Below are positions 8,256 to 16,307 of a stretch of 26,835 nucleotides of DNA, piece after piece. Below the pieces are notes generated by a model. The model was not told the DNA's origin. It made no database searches and worked only from the letters and a program-made list of their open reading frames with translations. Position 1 is the first letter of the stretch, and each line of letters starts with the position of its first letter. The position numbers and the translations under genes are program-made. The DNA is from Bradymonadales bacterium (GTDB lineage: Bacteria; Myxococcota; Bradymonadia; REDH01), in NCBI GenBank assembly GCA_947483645.1, contig CANKLS010000015.1, positions 1-26,835 on the forward strand, in the 5' to 3' direction.

Positions 8256-8256
8256 A

Positions 8257-8514
8257 TCAGCGGCAGGCTCGCGTCGGTGCAAGGTCGGAGCGGAGACCCG
8301 AGCCCTCGCTGCCGGAGCCCTCGAAGGGGAGCAGCACGGAGGCGGGCGCCTGGCGCGACGCGCCGGGCGTCTGACCGACCTTCTCCGGCGGCTGCTCCCA
8401 GCCGGCAGGGATGCAGCCCGGGGCAACGAGCGGCTCTGCCCGCTTCACGAGCGGGGCTGCGCTACCGCAGGCGCAGAGCAGGGGCAGCAGCACGACGAGC
8501 CGGTGCAGGCGCAT
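8257..8514 (-). CDS. Small lipoprotein translationally coupled to tatC
   Basis: This 85-residue ORF begins with ATG sharing one base with the tatC stop (TGATG at 8516-8512). A strong GGAGGAG lies seven to eight bases upstream, so initiation is almost certainly coupled. The N-terminus MRLHRLVVLLPLLCAC is a short lipoprotein signal with Cys16 (or Cys14) as the lipidated residue. The mature part is Pro/Gly/Ser-rich with no known domain. It is the last gene of the nine-gene envelope operon. Function is unknown; it could help in Tat function or just share the transcript. It is easily missed because the same frame stays open upstream through the tat genes. Confidence 0.75.
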   Translation of the reverse strand: MRLHRLVVLLPLLCACGSAAPLVKRAEPLVAPGCIPAGWEQPPEKVGQTPGASRQAPASVLLPFEGSGSEGSGLRSDLAPTRACR

Positions 8515-9287
8515 CAGCTCTCCTCCGCCAACTTGGCAAGGCGGGAGCGCTCGATGAGCCAGACCACGCCTGCGGAGAGGAAGTAGAGGACGACAAGGGG
8601 GCCCGCGATGAGGAGCTGGGTGAAGATGTCGGGCGAGGGGAAGAGTGCGCCGATGATGAAGGCGCCGACGACAGCGTAGCGCCAGTGTTTGATGAGCGCA
8701 GCGAACTTCACCAGTCCGATCATGGCGAGGAAGGAGATGAAGACCGGGGTTTCGAAGACCAGCCCCATGAGGAGCATCGAGGCGGCGGCGAAGGAGAAGT
8801 ACTCCTCCATCATGATCATGGGCACGAGGTTCTTGGCAGCGACGCCGAGCAGCATCTCCACCGCGGTGGTGAGGAGCACGTAGCGGGCGAAGAGGAGGCC
8901 GGCGCCGAAGCAGAGGATTGTGGAGAGGATGAAGGGCAGAACGAGCTGCCGCTCCCGCTTGTAGAGGCCGGGCGCAATGAAGAGCCAGGCTTGGAAGAGG
9001 AGCCAGGGGACGGAGGCGAGGCCGCCGACGATCAGGGCTACCTTGAAGTAGACGACGAAGGCCTCGGCGAGGCCGCGGTAGGCGAGCGTGCCGGCGTTGG
9101 GGAGTTTGCGGGCGACGGTGGCGTCGACGTAGGGCTGCATGATCCAGGCGAAGAGCTGTTCGTGGAAGAACCAGGCGACGCCGACGCAGAGGGCAGCCCC
9201 GATGAGCCCATGCTTGAGCCGCTTTTGCAGTTCGATGAGGTGCTCGAGCAGCGAGCTTTGAATGGAGCGGGCGGGTTCGGCTGTCAT
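8514..9287 (-). CDS. tatC: Sec-independent (Tat) translocase subunit TatC
   Basis: The 257-residue polytopic protein has the TatC signature features: an N-terminal HLIELQKRL before TM1, a conserved periplasmic loop, then PWLLFQAWLFIAPGLYKRER around TM2-TM3. Six TM helices can be traced. TatC recognises the twin-arginine signal peptide of folded substrates and forms the receptor complex with TatB. Its ATG overlaps the tatB stop by four bases (ATGA at 9287-9284), so the two are translationally coupled. Length is normal for the family. No TatA paralogue is visible in this window. Confidence 0.97.
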   Translation of the reverse strand: MTAEPARSIQSSLLEHLIELQKRLKHGLIGAALCVGVAWFFHEQLFAWIMQPYVDATVARKLPNAGTLAYRGLAEAFVVYFKVALIVGGLASVPWLLFQAWLFIAPGLYKRERQLVLPFILSTILCFGAGLLFARYVLLTTAVEMLLGVAAKNLVPMIMMEEYFSFAAASMLLMGLVFETPVFISFLAMIGLVKFAALIKHWRYAVVGAFIIGALFPSPDIFTQLLIAGPLVVLYFLSAGVVWLIERSRLAKLAEES

Positions 9288-9814
9288 GCCTCACCTGCCT
9301 TGTCAGAGCTGCCCGCCGGGCTGTAGGCGATGGTGCCTTGAGGAGCGGGTCGGGGTGCGAGCGGGTCGGGGGGCTGGGCCGCCGCTGGCGGAAGTTCGGC
9401 CGGGTGGGCAAGCTCGGCCGGGTGGGCAGGCTCGACGGGGTGGGCTGGCTCGACCTGGTGGGCAGGCTCGGGGGTGGCCTCGGGCGCGATGGTGCCCGCT
9501 GCCTCGGATTGGGCTCGGGCCCGCTTGATGGCGTCGATGGTAGCGATGTCGTTGGTGCGTTCGGCCTTGCTGGCGGCATCGCCCTTGCCCCCCGACTCGG
9601 AGAGGATCTCTGCGCGAATCTGCTTCTTCAGCTCCTCGATCTGCGGCGAGCTGAGCATGTCGGACTTGAGCTTGGTGACCTCGCCCGAGAGCTCCTTCAC
9701 CTGGCGCATGACGCCGCCGAAGAATCGCAGAATCTCCGGTATCTTCTCGGGGCCCAGCACGAGCAGCGCGATCACCAGGATGATCACGAATTCAAAGCCG
9801 CTGATTCCACACAT
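9284..9814 (-). CDS. tatB: Twin-arginine translocase subunit TatB (TatA/B family)
   Basis: A 176-residue protein with one short N-terminal TM helix (FEFVIILVIALLVLGPEKIP), then an amphipathic helix and a charged coiled stretch. Glu8 in the membrane segment and the LGPEKIPE hinge favour TatB over TatA. The C-terminal 70 residues are low-complexity and Pro/Ala/Glu/His-rich, with tandem six-residue units of the EPAHPx type. TatB forms the substrate receptor with TatC, encoded directly downstream with a four-base overlap. GGAG lies eight bases before the ATG. A bifunctional TatA/B role is possible because no separate tatA is seen here. Confidence 0.92.
   Translation of the reverse strand: MCGISGFEFVIILVIALLVLGPEKIPEILRFFGGVMRQVKELSGEVTKLKSDMLSSPQIEELKKQIRAEILSESGGKGDAASKAERTNDIATIDAIKRARAQSEAAGTIAPEATPEPAHQVEPAHPVEPAHPAELAHPAELPPAAAQPPDPLAPRPAPQGTIAYSPAGSSDKAGEA
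9398..9469. repeat. Four tandem 18-bp units inside tatB
   Basis: Units at 9398-9415, 9416-9433, 9434-9451 and 9452-9469 share the core GGGTGGGC or GGTGGGC and end in GCTC. They encode hexapeptides of the type HPxEPA/HPAELA. The first two units differ by one base, so they look like recent duplications. Confidence 0.85.
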
Positions 9815-9864
9815 GTGCCAAGCTCCACTGCGCCGCGATCGGCGCCTCTTCTAGCAGAGAAATC

Positions 9865-12081
9865 CTAGAAGTCGCGCTCTATGCTCCGTATTCCGTCGAG
9901 CAGCCGGCCGGCCTCGCTCTCACGCAGGAGGCGGGGTTCAGTGCCCGCGCGAAAGGGCATGGAGCGCCCCGAATCGCTTGGCTGACCGCTCCATGGGTCG
10001 ACGCTCACATGCAGCAGCCCCGGCGGTTCGGGGGGCAGCAGCCGCTCGGGTGTGGCGTCGCCGCGAACGGAGGCGAGCCAGATGGGGAGGGCGACCGTGC
10101 CGCCCCGTTCGCCCTGCCCGAGCGGTCTGTCGTTCTTGTCGCTGCCGACCCAGACAACCGCGACCTCGTCGGTGGTGAAGCCGGCGAACCAGGCGTCGTA
10201 GAGCGAACTCGTGCCCGTCTTTCCTGCCGCAGCGATGCGGGCCGTGGCGATGGCGTGGGCTGTGCCGGCCTCCACGACCTCACGCAGCGCAGAGGCGGTC
10301 TGGAAGATGGCAACGGGCTCGCCGACGGGCGTGGCGGATTGTCGGGCTGCCACTGCGGCGATGCGCTCTTCCAGCGACATCCAGAGTTCGGAGCGTGGCG
10401 ATGGCGGCGGCGAGAGGAGCCCGCCGCGGGCGACAGCACCGTAGAAACCGGCGAGTTCGGCGGGCGTAAGGCAGCTTCCGCCGAGCGGGAGGCTCTCGAC
10501 GGCTGCCATGGGGGAGGCGATACCGAAGCGGGCGGCCTGGCGGGCGATGCGGGGGAGCCCGAGCTGCCGGCCGAGCGCGACGAAGGGGAGATTGCGGGAG
10601 GAGGCCAGCGCCTTCCAGACGGTGACCGCGCCGCCGAACTGTCCGTCGGCGTTGCGGGGCGACCAGACCTCGTCGGCTCCGAGTTCGAAGGCGGCTGGGC
10701 CATCGCTCAGCAGGGAGGCCGGGGTGAGGCCGCTCTCCATGGCGAGCTCGAAGACGAGCGGTTTGAAGGTAGAGCCTGGCTGCCGGCAGGCCTGCCGTGT
10801 GCGGTCGAAGGCCTCTGTCTTCGGCGTCACGGAGCCGACCTGCGCGAGCGGCACCGCGGTGGCGCGATCGAGCACGAGGACGGCGCCTTCGGCCGTGGGC
10901 GGAGCGAAGAGTTGACCCGTGACATCGAGCGCGACGGCTGTCCCGTTGGGTGCGTTGGGGAGGGCAGCCTCGATCGGGCCCGGGTCGTCTGCGCCCCGCC
11001 AGAGGCGCTTTCCGGATGCATCGACCTCAAGGCGGGCAAAGCGGGTGCCGTCGGGCTGCGATTTGGCGCGGCTGTCGAACTCGGCCTCGCGGCCCGGCGC
11101 AACGATGCCGATGGTGGCGCCGCTCTGGCGGACAGCGAGGGCCGTGACGCCTGTCTGCAGCGCAGCGAGCGCCTGCTGCTGTCGCGCGGCGCTGTGGCTG
11201 AGGACGAGGTCGCCGCCGGCGCCCTGCGCAGCGGAAGCGCGTGCCACCTGGAGCAGTCCGCCGTCGCCCCACGGTGCCGCATGGTCGCAGAGCGCGAGCG
11301 GCTCCGCGAGCGCAGCCTTGATCTCGGGGGCGCCCGCGAACCCCAACTCCTGGAGTCGTCGGAGCAGCCGGTTGCGCCGTTCGAGCGCCGCGGCGGCATG
11401 GTCGGTGGGTGCGAAGCGGGAGGGCGCCGGGATGATGGCGGCCAGGGTGGCTGCCTCTGCAAGGGTGAGCTGGTTGGGCTGCTTGCAGAAGTAGATTTCG
11501 GCCGCTGCCGGAGCACCTGTCGCACCGGCGCCGAGGTAGACCCGGTTGAGGTAGGCCTCGAGGATGGCCGGCTTGCTGAGCGTGTGTTCGGCGCGTCGGG
11601 CGACGACGAGCTCGCGGAGCTTGCGGGCGAGGGTCCGCTCGGAGCCGACCTGCTGCTTGGCGAGCTGCTGGGTGAGCGTGCTTCCGCCTTCGCGGGGGCC
11701 ATCGTGGCGGAGGTTGGCAACGGCTGCGCGAAGCACGCCGATGGGATCGATGCCGCCGTGGAGGAAGAATCGGCTGTCTTCGGCGCCAACGACCGCCAGC
11801 GGCAGCAGGCTGCCCATCTGTGAGAGCGGGAGCCAGGGCCGCGCGCCGCGGAGCGGGCTGCCAAGCTCCATGCCTTCAACGGAGGCGAAGCGTGGCGGGA
11901 TGGGCTCGCGCGTTGCCTGCAGGTCGAGCTGCCGCTGCTCCTTGGCGACCTCACGGCCGTAGGCAGCGAGCGCGACGAGAAGCGCGATGGCGGAGCACCA
12001 GCAGCCGACCGCCAAAACGGCGAGCGCCCCTCGCAGCAGGCGAGAGGCGCGGCGGGCAGTCTGGTTGCTTGCCTCAGCCAA
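9865..12081 (-). CDS. Class A penicillin-binding protein (PBP1-type, glycosyltransferase + transpeptidase)
   Basis: The 738-residue inner-membrane protein has one N-terminal TM helix (about 17-41). The GT51 glycosyltransferase domain carries catalytic Glu101 in EDSRFF and GGSTLTQQLAKQ at 132-143. The transpeptidase domain has SxxK as STFK (Ser437-Lys440), SxN as SRN (495-497) and KTGT (621-624). All catalytic motifs are intact, so it should polymerise and cross-link peptidoglycan. It starts with TTG at 12081, two bases after the stop of the barrel gene, with no visible Shine-Dalgarno; it is probably read by coupling. Next downstream is tatB after 50 nt. The PBP1A/1B/1C subclass is not resolved from sequence; the large insert at about 260-400 is unusual. 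Confidence 0.95.
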   Translation of the reverse strand: MAEASNQTARRASRLLRGALAVLAVGCWCSAIALLVALAAYGREVAKEQRQLDLQATREPIPPRFASVEGMELGSPLRGARPWLPLSQMGSLLPLAVVGAEDSRFFLHGGIDPIGVLRAAVANLRHDGPREGGSTLTQQLAKQQVGSERTLARKLRELVVARRAEHTLSKPAILEAYLNRVYLGAGATGAPAAAEIYFCKQPNQLTLAEAATLAAIIPAPSRFAPTDHAAAALERRNRLLRRLQELGFAGAPEIKAALAEPLALCDHAAPWGDGGLLQVARASAAQGAGGDLVLSHSAARQQQALAALQTGVTALAVRQSGATIGIVAPGREAEFDSRAKSQPDGTRFARLEVDASGKRLWRGADDPGPIEAALPNAPNGTAVALDVTGQLFAPPTAEGAVLVLDRATAVPLAQVGSVTPKTEAFDRTRQACRQPGSTFKPLVFELAMESGLTPASLLSDGPAAFELGADEVWSPRNADGQFGGAVTVWKALASSRNLPFVALGRQLGLPRIARQAARFGIASPMAAVESLPLGGSCLTPAELAGFYGAVARGGLLSPPPSPRSELWMSLEERIAAVAARQSATPVGEPVAIFQTASALREVVEAGTAHAIATARIAAAGKTGTSSLYDAWFAGFTTDEVAVVWVGSDKNDRPLGQGERGGTVALPIWLASVRGDATPERLLPPEPPGLLHVSVDPWSGQPSDSGRSMPFRAGTEPRLLRESEAGRLLDGIRSIERDF

Positions 12082-12083
12082 GC

Positions 12084-13553
12084 TTAGAGGCCGAGCGAGG
12101 CGCCGACCGAGAAGGAGTACTCATCGCTCGGCTGATACTCGCCCTTGTCGTCGAGCTGCCAGCGGCGGTTGCCCTGGGCCGTGAGGTAAAGGAAGGAGTT
12201 CAGCGGCACCTTGGCCTCTGCGACGACGAGAGCGTCTTTGAGGTCGCCGATTTCGGAGAGCTCGCTGAGGCCGGAGCGGGCGTAGTAGACACCAATCTGG
12301 GCGGCATCACCGGCGTTGATGGTGGCGCGGGAGACGAACTCGCCTGTGGCCTGGTCGTCGGCGCTGGTGGCGTACTGGGCCTGCACTCGGACGATGCCCA
12401 TGACGTCGGCGTTAAGCTCGGTGAGGTAGCCATCGCTGGCCTTCACATCCGACTTTGCGAGCCATTCGCGCTTCGGGTACTTCTGCGCGGTCTCGAGGCC
12501 GATGTCGTTGGTGACCGGGAGGTAGGCGGAGCGCTCGATGCCGTAGACGGGACCAATGTAACTCGGGAGGTAGTCCTTGCCGAGGACGCGATACTCGGCA
12601 CGGCCGCCGATGGAGATGTTGGCGGGGGCCTGCCAGCCGAGGAAGACGCCGGTGTGGAGGCCTGTGCCTGCGCCGGTGATCTGGTTGAGGTCGGTGTAGG
12701 GGGTGAGCACGAAGTCCCCGGGCGGCAGCAACGGGAGTTCGGCATCAAACCCGATGACGGTAGCGGCCGACTCGGTCTCCACGATGAGGTCGCCGTTGGG
12801 GTCTTGGGAATACTTCCCTGTTGAGACAACAGTCCCCTGCGCATCGAGCACGGGTTCGCCGGCTGCATCCAGTTTGGGTTCGAGCTTCAGCTCCTTCGGC
12901 GCGTGGGTGTCGGTGATGACCGAGACGCCGACGGCCAGGCGGTCGAAGAAGGAGGGGCCGCCCGTGAAGAAGAGGGGGCGCACATAGACGCGGCCGCCCA
13001 TGACGGAGGGATCGACGACATCGCCGAGCATCAGCTCCACGCCGCCCATCTTGGTGTTCACTTCGCCGCCCACACCCCAGGAGAAGTGGTCAAGGTCGAG
13101 CGAGTTGTTGTAGCCCGACATGATGGTGCTGTGGCCGACCGACCAGTCGACGAGCTCACCCACGCGGAGGCGGACGGCGCCGTAGCGCTGCCCGATTTCG
13201 GCCCACCGAACGGTGCGGAGGATTTCGCCCGGCTCATCCCACTCTTCGGCGCGGAAGGTTTCGCCCATGCAGTCGGAGACACAGAAGGAGAGCGGCGCAT
13301 AGAAGCCGACTTTGAGCGGCGCGCTGGGCTCGGCATCGAACCAGCTGGCGGGCAGCGGGAGCGGCAGCGCAGGCGTGGCGACGGCGCCACCGAGGTTCAG
13401 GCGGAGGAAGTAGCTGTCGCCGATTTTGGCAGGGCCGAGGCCCATATCGAGGGCGTTTTGAGCGGCGGCCGAGGCAGGCACGAGGAGAGCGGCGAGCGCG
13501 GTGAGGCCGCTGCCGACGAGGAGACGCTTCGCGAAGAGACGGCGGTTCGACAT
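12084..13553 (-). CDS. Outer-membrane beta-barrel protein, unknown function
   Basis: The 489-residue product has a Sec signal peptide (MSNRRLFAKRLL, hydrophobic stretch, likely cut near ASAAA-QN). The mature chain alternates hydrophobic and polar residues as in a barrel, and the C-terminus ends SFSVGASLGL, close to the aromatic/hydrophobic barrel-closing pattern. Gly/Asp/Asn-rich turns and loops with charged runs recur. I recognise no named porin family. ATG 13553 lies ten bases from the ugd stop and has AGGT just upstream. Its position between ugd and a PBP1 gene suggests an envelope role, perhaps passage or anchoring of surface polymer, but that is inference. Confidence 0.82.
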   Translation of the reverse strand: MSNRRLFAKRLLVGSGLTALAALLVPASAAAQNALDMGLGPAKIGDSYFLRLNLGGAVATPALPLPLPASWFDAEPSAPLKVGFYAPLSFCVSDCMGETFRAEEWDEPGEILRTVRWAEIGQRYGAVRLRVGELVDWSVGHSTIMSGYNNSLDLDHFSWGVGGEVNTKMGGVELMLGDVVDPSVMGGRVYVRPLFFTGGPSFFDRLAVGVSVITDTHAPKELKLEPKLDAAGEPVLDAQGTVVSTGKYSQDPNGDLIVETESAATVIGFDAELPLLPPGDFVLTPYTDLNQITGAGTGLHTGVFLGWQAPANISIGGRAEYRVLGKDYLPSYIGPVYGIERSAYLPVTNDIGLETAQKYPKREWLAKSDVKASDGYLTELNADVMGIVRVQAQYATSADDQATGEFVSRATINAGDAAQIGVYYARSGLSELSEIGDLKDALVVAEAKVPLNSFLYLTAQGNRRWQLDDKGEYQPSDEYSFSVGASLGL

Positions 13554-13562
13554 GTGACCTCG

Positions 13563-14882
13563 TTAGAGCGGCTTGGTCGGCGCGACGCGGCCGATGGAGA
13601 AGTGGATGAAGCCCTGCGCCCGCATGAAGGCGGGGTCGTAGAGATTGCGACCGTCGAAGATAACGGGCTGCTTCAGCAGCTCCTTGATACGCTCAAAGTC
13701 TGGATTTCGGAATTCTTTCCACTCCGTAACGACAATGAGGGCGTCGGCGCCGTCGAGGACGTCATACTCGTCCTTCACATAATCGATGGTGTCGCCGAAG
13801 CAGGCGTGGGCGGTCTCGAAGGCGGCACGGTCGGTGGCGCGGACCTTGGCACCGCGTGTCAGCAGGTTCTTGATGATGGTGATGGAGGGGGCCTCGCGCA
13901 TATCGTCCGTCTCGGGCTTGAAGGCGAGCCCCCATACGCCGAAGGTACGGCCGGTGAGGTCCTCTCCAAACTGCTCGACGACCCGGTCGACGATGCGGAG
14001 CTTCTGGTCCTCGTTGACCTCCATGACGGCCTCGAGGATGCGCATGCGCTGACCCTTCCGACGAGCAGTGTGCATGATGGCGCGCACATCTTTGGGAAAG
14101 CAGGAGCCTCCGAAGCCGACGCCCGGATAAAGGAACTTGTTGCCGATGCGGGCATCGCTGCCGATGCCGTGGCGGACCATCTCGGCATCGGCGCCGGTCT
14201 CTTCGCAGAGCCGAGCGATCTCGTTCATGAAGCTGATGCGGGTAGCGAGCATCGCGTTGGCGGCATACTTGGTCATCTCGGCGGAGCGGGCGTCCATGAA
14301 GATGATGCGGTTGCTGGCCCGCTGAAAAGGAGCGTAAAGCTGCGCCATCAGCTCTTTGGCGCGGGCATCGTCGGTGCCGATGACGACGCGGTCGGGGCGG
14401 AGGAAGTCGCTGACGGCAACGCCCTCTTTGAGGAACTCAGGATTAGAAACAACCGCGAACTCGCAGGTGGTTCGGCTTGCGATGATGCGGGTTACGAGGT
14501 CGGCCGTGCCCACGGGGACGGTGGACTTGTCGACAATGACTTTGAAGCTGGTGAGGTTATCGCCGATCGTCTCGGCGACCGCCTCCACATACTTGAGGTC
14601 GGCGGCGCCTTCGTCGGTCATCGGGGTGCCGACGGCGATGAAGACCACCTTGCTCTGCCGGATGGCTGCGGCGACATCGGTGGTGAAGGAGAGACGACCA
14701 TCGGCCTGGTTGCGGATGACAATCTCGTCGAGACCGGGCTCGTAGATGGGGAGCTCGTTGCGCTTGAGCATCTCGATCTTGCGGGCGTCGATATCGGCGC
14801 AGACGACCGTGTTGCCGACATCGGCAAAGCAGGCGCCGGCGACCAAACCCACATATCCCGAACCGACCACACAAATCTTCAT
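13563..14882 (-). CDS. UDP-glucose 6-dehydrogenase (UDP-glucose/GDP-mannose dehydrogenase family)
   Basis: A 439-residue NAD-dependent dehydrogenase that oxidises a nucleotide sugar to the uronic acid, giving UDP-glucuronate for surface polysaccharide. It begins MKICVVGSGYVGL with the GxGYVG dinucleotide site. The catalytic Cys lies in GFGGSCFPKD, and GLAFKPETDDMREAPS marks the C-terminal NAD/UDP binding domain. I chose ATG 14882, which has GGAG six bases upstream; the longer reading from 14921 adds 13 residues before the Rossmann strand. Specificity for UDP-glucose over GDP-mannose or N-acetyl sugars is likely but not decided by what I can see. No glycosyltransferase or epimerase lies next to it. 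Confidence 0.95.
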   Translation of the reverse strand: MKICVVGSGYVGLVAGACFADVGNTVVCADIDARKIEMLKRNELPIYEPGLDEIVIRNQADGRLSFTTDVAAAIRQSKVVFIAVGTPMTDEGAADLKYVEAVAETIGDNLTSFKVIVDKSTVPVGTADLVTRIIASRTTCEFAVVSNPEFLKEGVAVSDFLRPDRVVIGTDDARAKELMAQLYAPFQRASNRIIFMDARSAEMTKYAANAMLATRISFMNEIARLCEETGADAEMVRHGIGSDARIGNKFLYPGVGFGGSCFPKDVRAIMHTARRKGQRMRILEAVMEVNEDQKLRIVDRVVEQFGEDLTGRTFGVWGLAFKPETDDMREAPSITIIKNLLTRGAKVRATDRAAFETAHACFGDTIDYVKDEYDVLDGADALIVVTEWKEFRNPDFERIKELLKQPVIFDGRNLYDPAFMRAQGFIHFSIGRVAPTKPL

Positions 14883-14938
14883 CTGACTCTCCAAACGTTG
14901 TTCGAACGACGCCGTTGGCATCAGCCGCTGCGCGGCGC

Positions 14939-15481
14939 TTACCGAGGGCGGCTACCTCTCGCAAGAAGGATGCTCGCGCCGGCGCCAGCGAGTGTCGCGA
15001 TGACATGGCCGGTCCAGGTAGTCGCAGTCGCACCGAGCGCGAGGAGGCCGCTGAGTGCAAGGAGGTCGAAGGCTGCAAGCGGCGCAGTAACCTGAACAAA
15101 GCTGCGACCGAGCAGACCGTGCACAAGGGCTGAGGCGCCGGCGACGGGTGCTCCGAACAGGAGGGATGCGGTCACCATTCCTGCCGCCGAGCCGCCGAGC
15201 CCGGCGACCGCTACGCCGGCAGCGGAGCCGCGGCGCAGGTGGCGCCAGAGCACCCCGATAGCGAGCAGGTTGAGCAGGGCGTGGGTTGGCGAGAGTTGCA
15301 GCCAGGGAGCGGTCGTGAAGCAGGCGACAAGCCCAGCAGCAAGGCTGTGGGCGTTGCAGGCGTGAGCGGCAGACCAGGCTGGGTCGAACCCATGTTGCGC
15401 AGAGAGCCAGAGCCCCAGGAGAATGAGCCCCGATGCCGCTGTGAGCAGGCCGTCGACGGCGCCGAAGCGGCGTTCGCTCAC
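14939..15481 (-). CDS. Rhomboid-family intramembrane serine protease, rhombosortase-like
   Basis: The 180-residue protein has about five to six TM helices. The rhomboid marks are H67xxxN71 (HALLN), Ser117 in GASALVHG and His159 in TGHVIATLAG, the expected Ser-His dyad. The small size and the SxxxHG form after the active Ser resemble rhombosortase (RrtA), which cuts GlyGly-CTERM sorting tails, more than classical GlpG; this is inference. Start GTG 15481 overlaps the thiD stop by four bases (GTGA), so it is coupled to thiD. The next gene, ugd, follows after 56 nt. A non-proteolytic rhomboid-like protein is the main alternative, because the usual GxSG is GASA here. Confidence 0.75.
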   Translation of the reverse strand: MSERRFGAVDGLLTAASGLILLGLWLSAQHGFDPAWSAAHACNAHSLAAGLVACFTTAPWLQLSPTHALLNLLAIGVLWRHLRRGSAAGVAVAGLGGSAAGMVTASLLFGAPVAGASALVHGLLGRSFVQVTAPLAAFDLLALSGLLALGATATTWTGHVIATLAGAGASILLARGSRPR

Positions 15482-16293
15482 CAACGTGCCATCGCGTGCA
15501 GAAGCTGTGGCCGCCCTGCCCCCACCTGTGCGACGCCACCGCCTGCGACCAGACGGGCGAGCATGGCGGAGGCCTCCGCAGCAGCCTGGAGCGGGGGCCT
15601 GCCCCGCGCGATGCCACAGGCGAGCGCGGTAGCCAGAAAGCAGCCGGTCCCGTGGAGATCATGCGACCAGCGGGGCTGAGCGGGGAGCATTGTCACGGCG
15701 CCGTCTGCGACCCATCCATCCTCCCCGGGGCGGTCGGTGTGGCCTGACTTTAGCAGAACCGCCGCGCCCGTCTCGCGGTGAAGTTGGAGCGCAAGTTCGA
15801 CAGCCTCAGCGTGGGTGCGGGGGCTGACTGCCGCGGAGAGCTTTGCCAGTTCGGCGGCGTTCGGCGTGAGGATGGTCTGCGGCGAGGCGAGCGCGCGCAG
15901 CAGGGGCAGCATCGCGTCGGGAGCAAGCGGCGCACCGAGCGCAGTGCCACCGCGGAGCACAGGGTCGAGGACGAGCTTGCGCGCAGGATCGCTTCGGAGC
16001 CACGGGAGGAGTTCGGCAACCAGCCATGCCGCCGCTTCGACCGAGCCGATGACACCCACCCTCACGACGGCGGGGCGGCCATCTTCCAGCGCGGCCCGGA
16101 GGGAGCCCGCGAACCGGTCCGGTCCGATGGGCCAGAGCCCGCGGACGCCATGCGAGTCTTGCTCGACGAGGGCGAGCGAAACGGGCAGGGGCGCCAGCCC
16201 CAGCACCGAGGCCAAGGTGGCGTCGGCAGTAATCCCGGCGCCGCCGAGCGGATCGAGCCCTCCGGCGATGAGGAGCGAGGGGCGTTTCTGCAC
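15478..16293 (-). CDS. thiD: Hydroxymethylpyrimidine/phosphomethylpyrimidine kinase
   Basis: A 271-residue cytoplasmic ribokinase-fold enzyme that phosphorylates HMP and HMP-P for thiamine synthesis. Motifs: LDPLGGAGITAD at the N-terminus, VEQDSHGV for the pyrimidine pocket, LTPNAAEL, LLKSGH and the anion-hole DLHGTGC near the C-terminus with the catalytic Asp-Gly region close by. Length is normal. Start is GTG 16293, 14 nt after the preceding gene's stop; the Shine-Dalgarno is weak. No other thiamine gene is nearby, so its place in an envelope operon is odd. A pyridoxal-kinase activity is a known side role in this family. Confidence 0.93.
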   Translation of the reverse strand: MQKRPSLLIAGGLDPLGGAGITADATLASVLGLAPLPVSLALVEQDSHGVRGLWPIGPDRFAGSLRAALEDGRPAVVRVGVIGSVEAAAWLVAELLPWLRSDPARKLVLDPVLRGGTALGAPLAPDAMLPLLRALASPQTILTPNAAELAKLSAAVSPRTHAEAVELALQLHRETGAAVLLKSGHTDRPGEDGWVADGAVTMLPAQPRWSHDLHGTGCFLATALACGIARGRPPLQAAAEASAMLARLVAGGGVAQVGAGRPQLLHAMARW

Positions 16294-16307
16294 CTGCGCC
16301 CGAGCCG

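Noticed and set aside
9398..9469. Tandem 18-bp units as a CRISPR array
   Set aside because: The units abut without spacers and lie in the tatB reading frame.
8515..9579. The long minus-strand frame upstream of the small lipoprotein
   Set aside because: It is an out-of-frame Pro/Arg-rich reading of the tat genes; only the last 85 codons, from the ATG at 8514, have a signal peptide and ribosome site.
10009..11823. A 604-codon open frame on the plus strand
   Set aside because: It lies wholly antisense to the PBP1 gene, whose catalytic motifs are all intact; no domain is visible in it.
12903..15095. A 730-codon open frame on the plus strand
   Set aside because: It runs antisense to the barrel and ugd genes, is acidic and repetitive, and follows from high-GC third-position bias.
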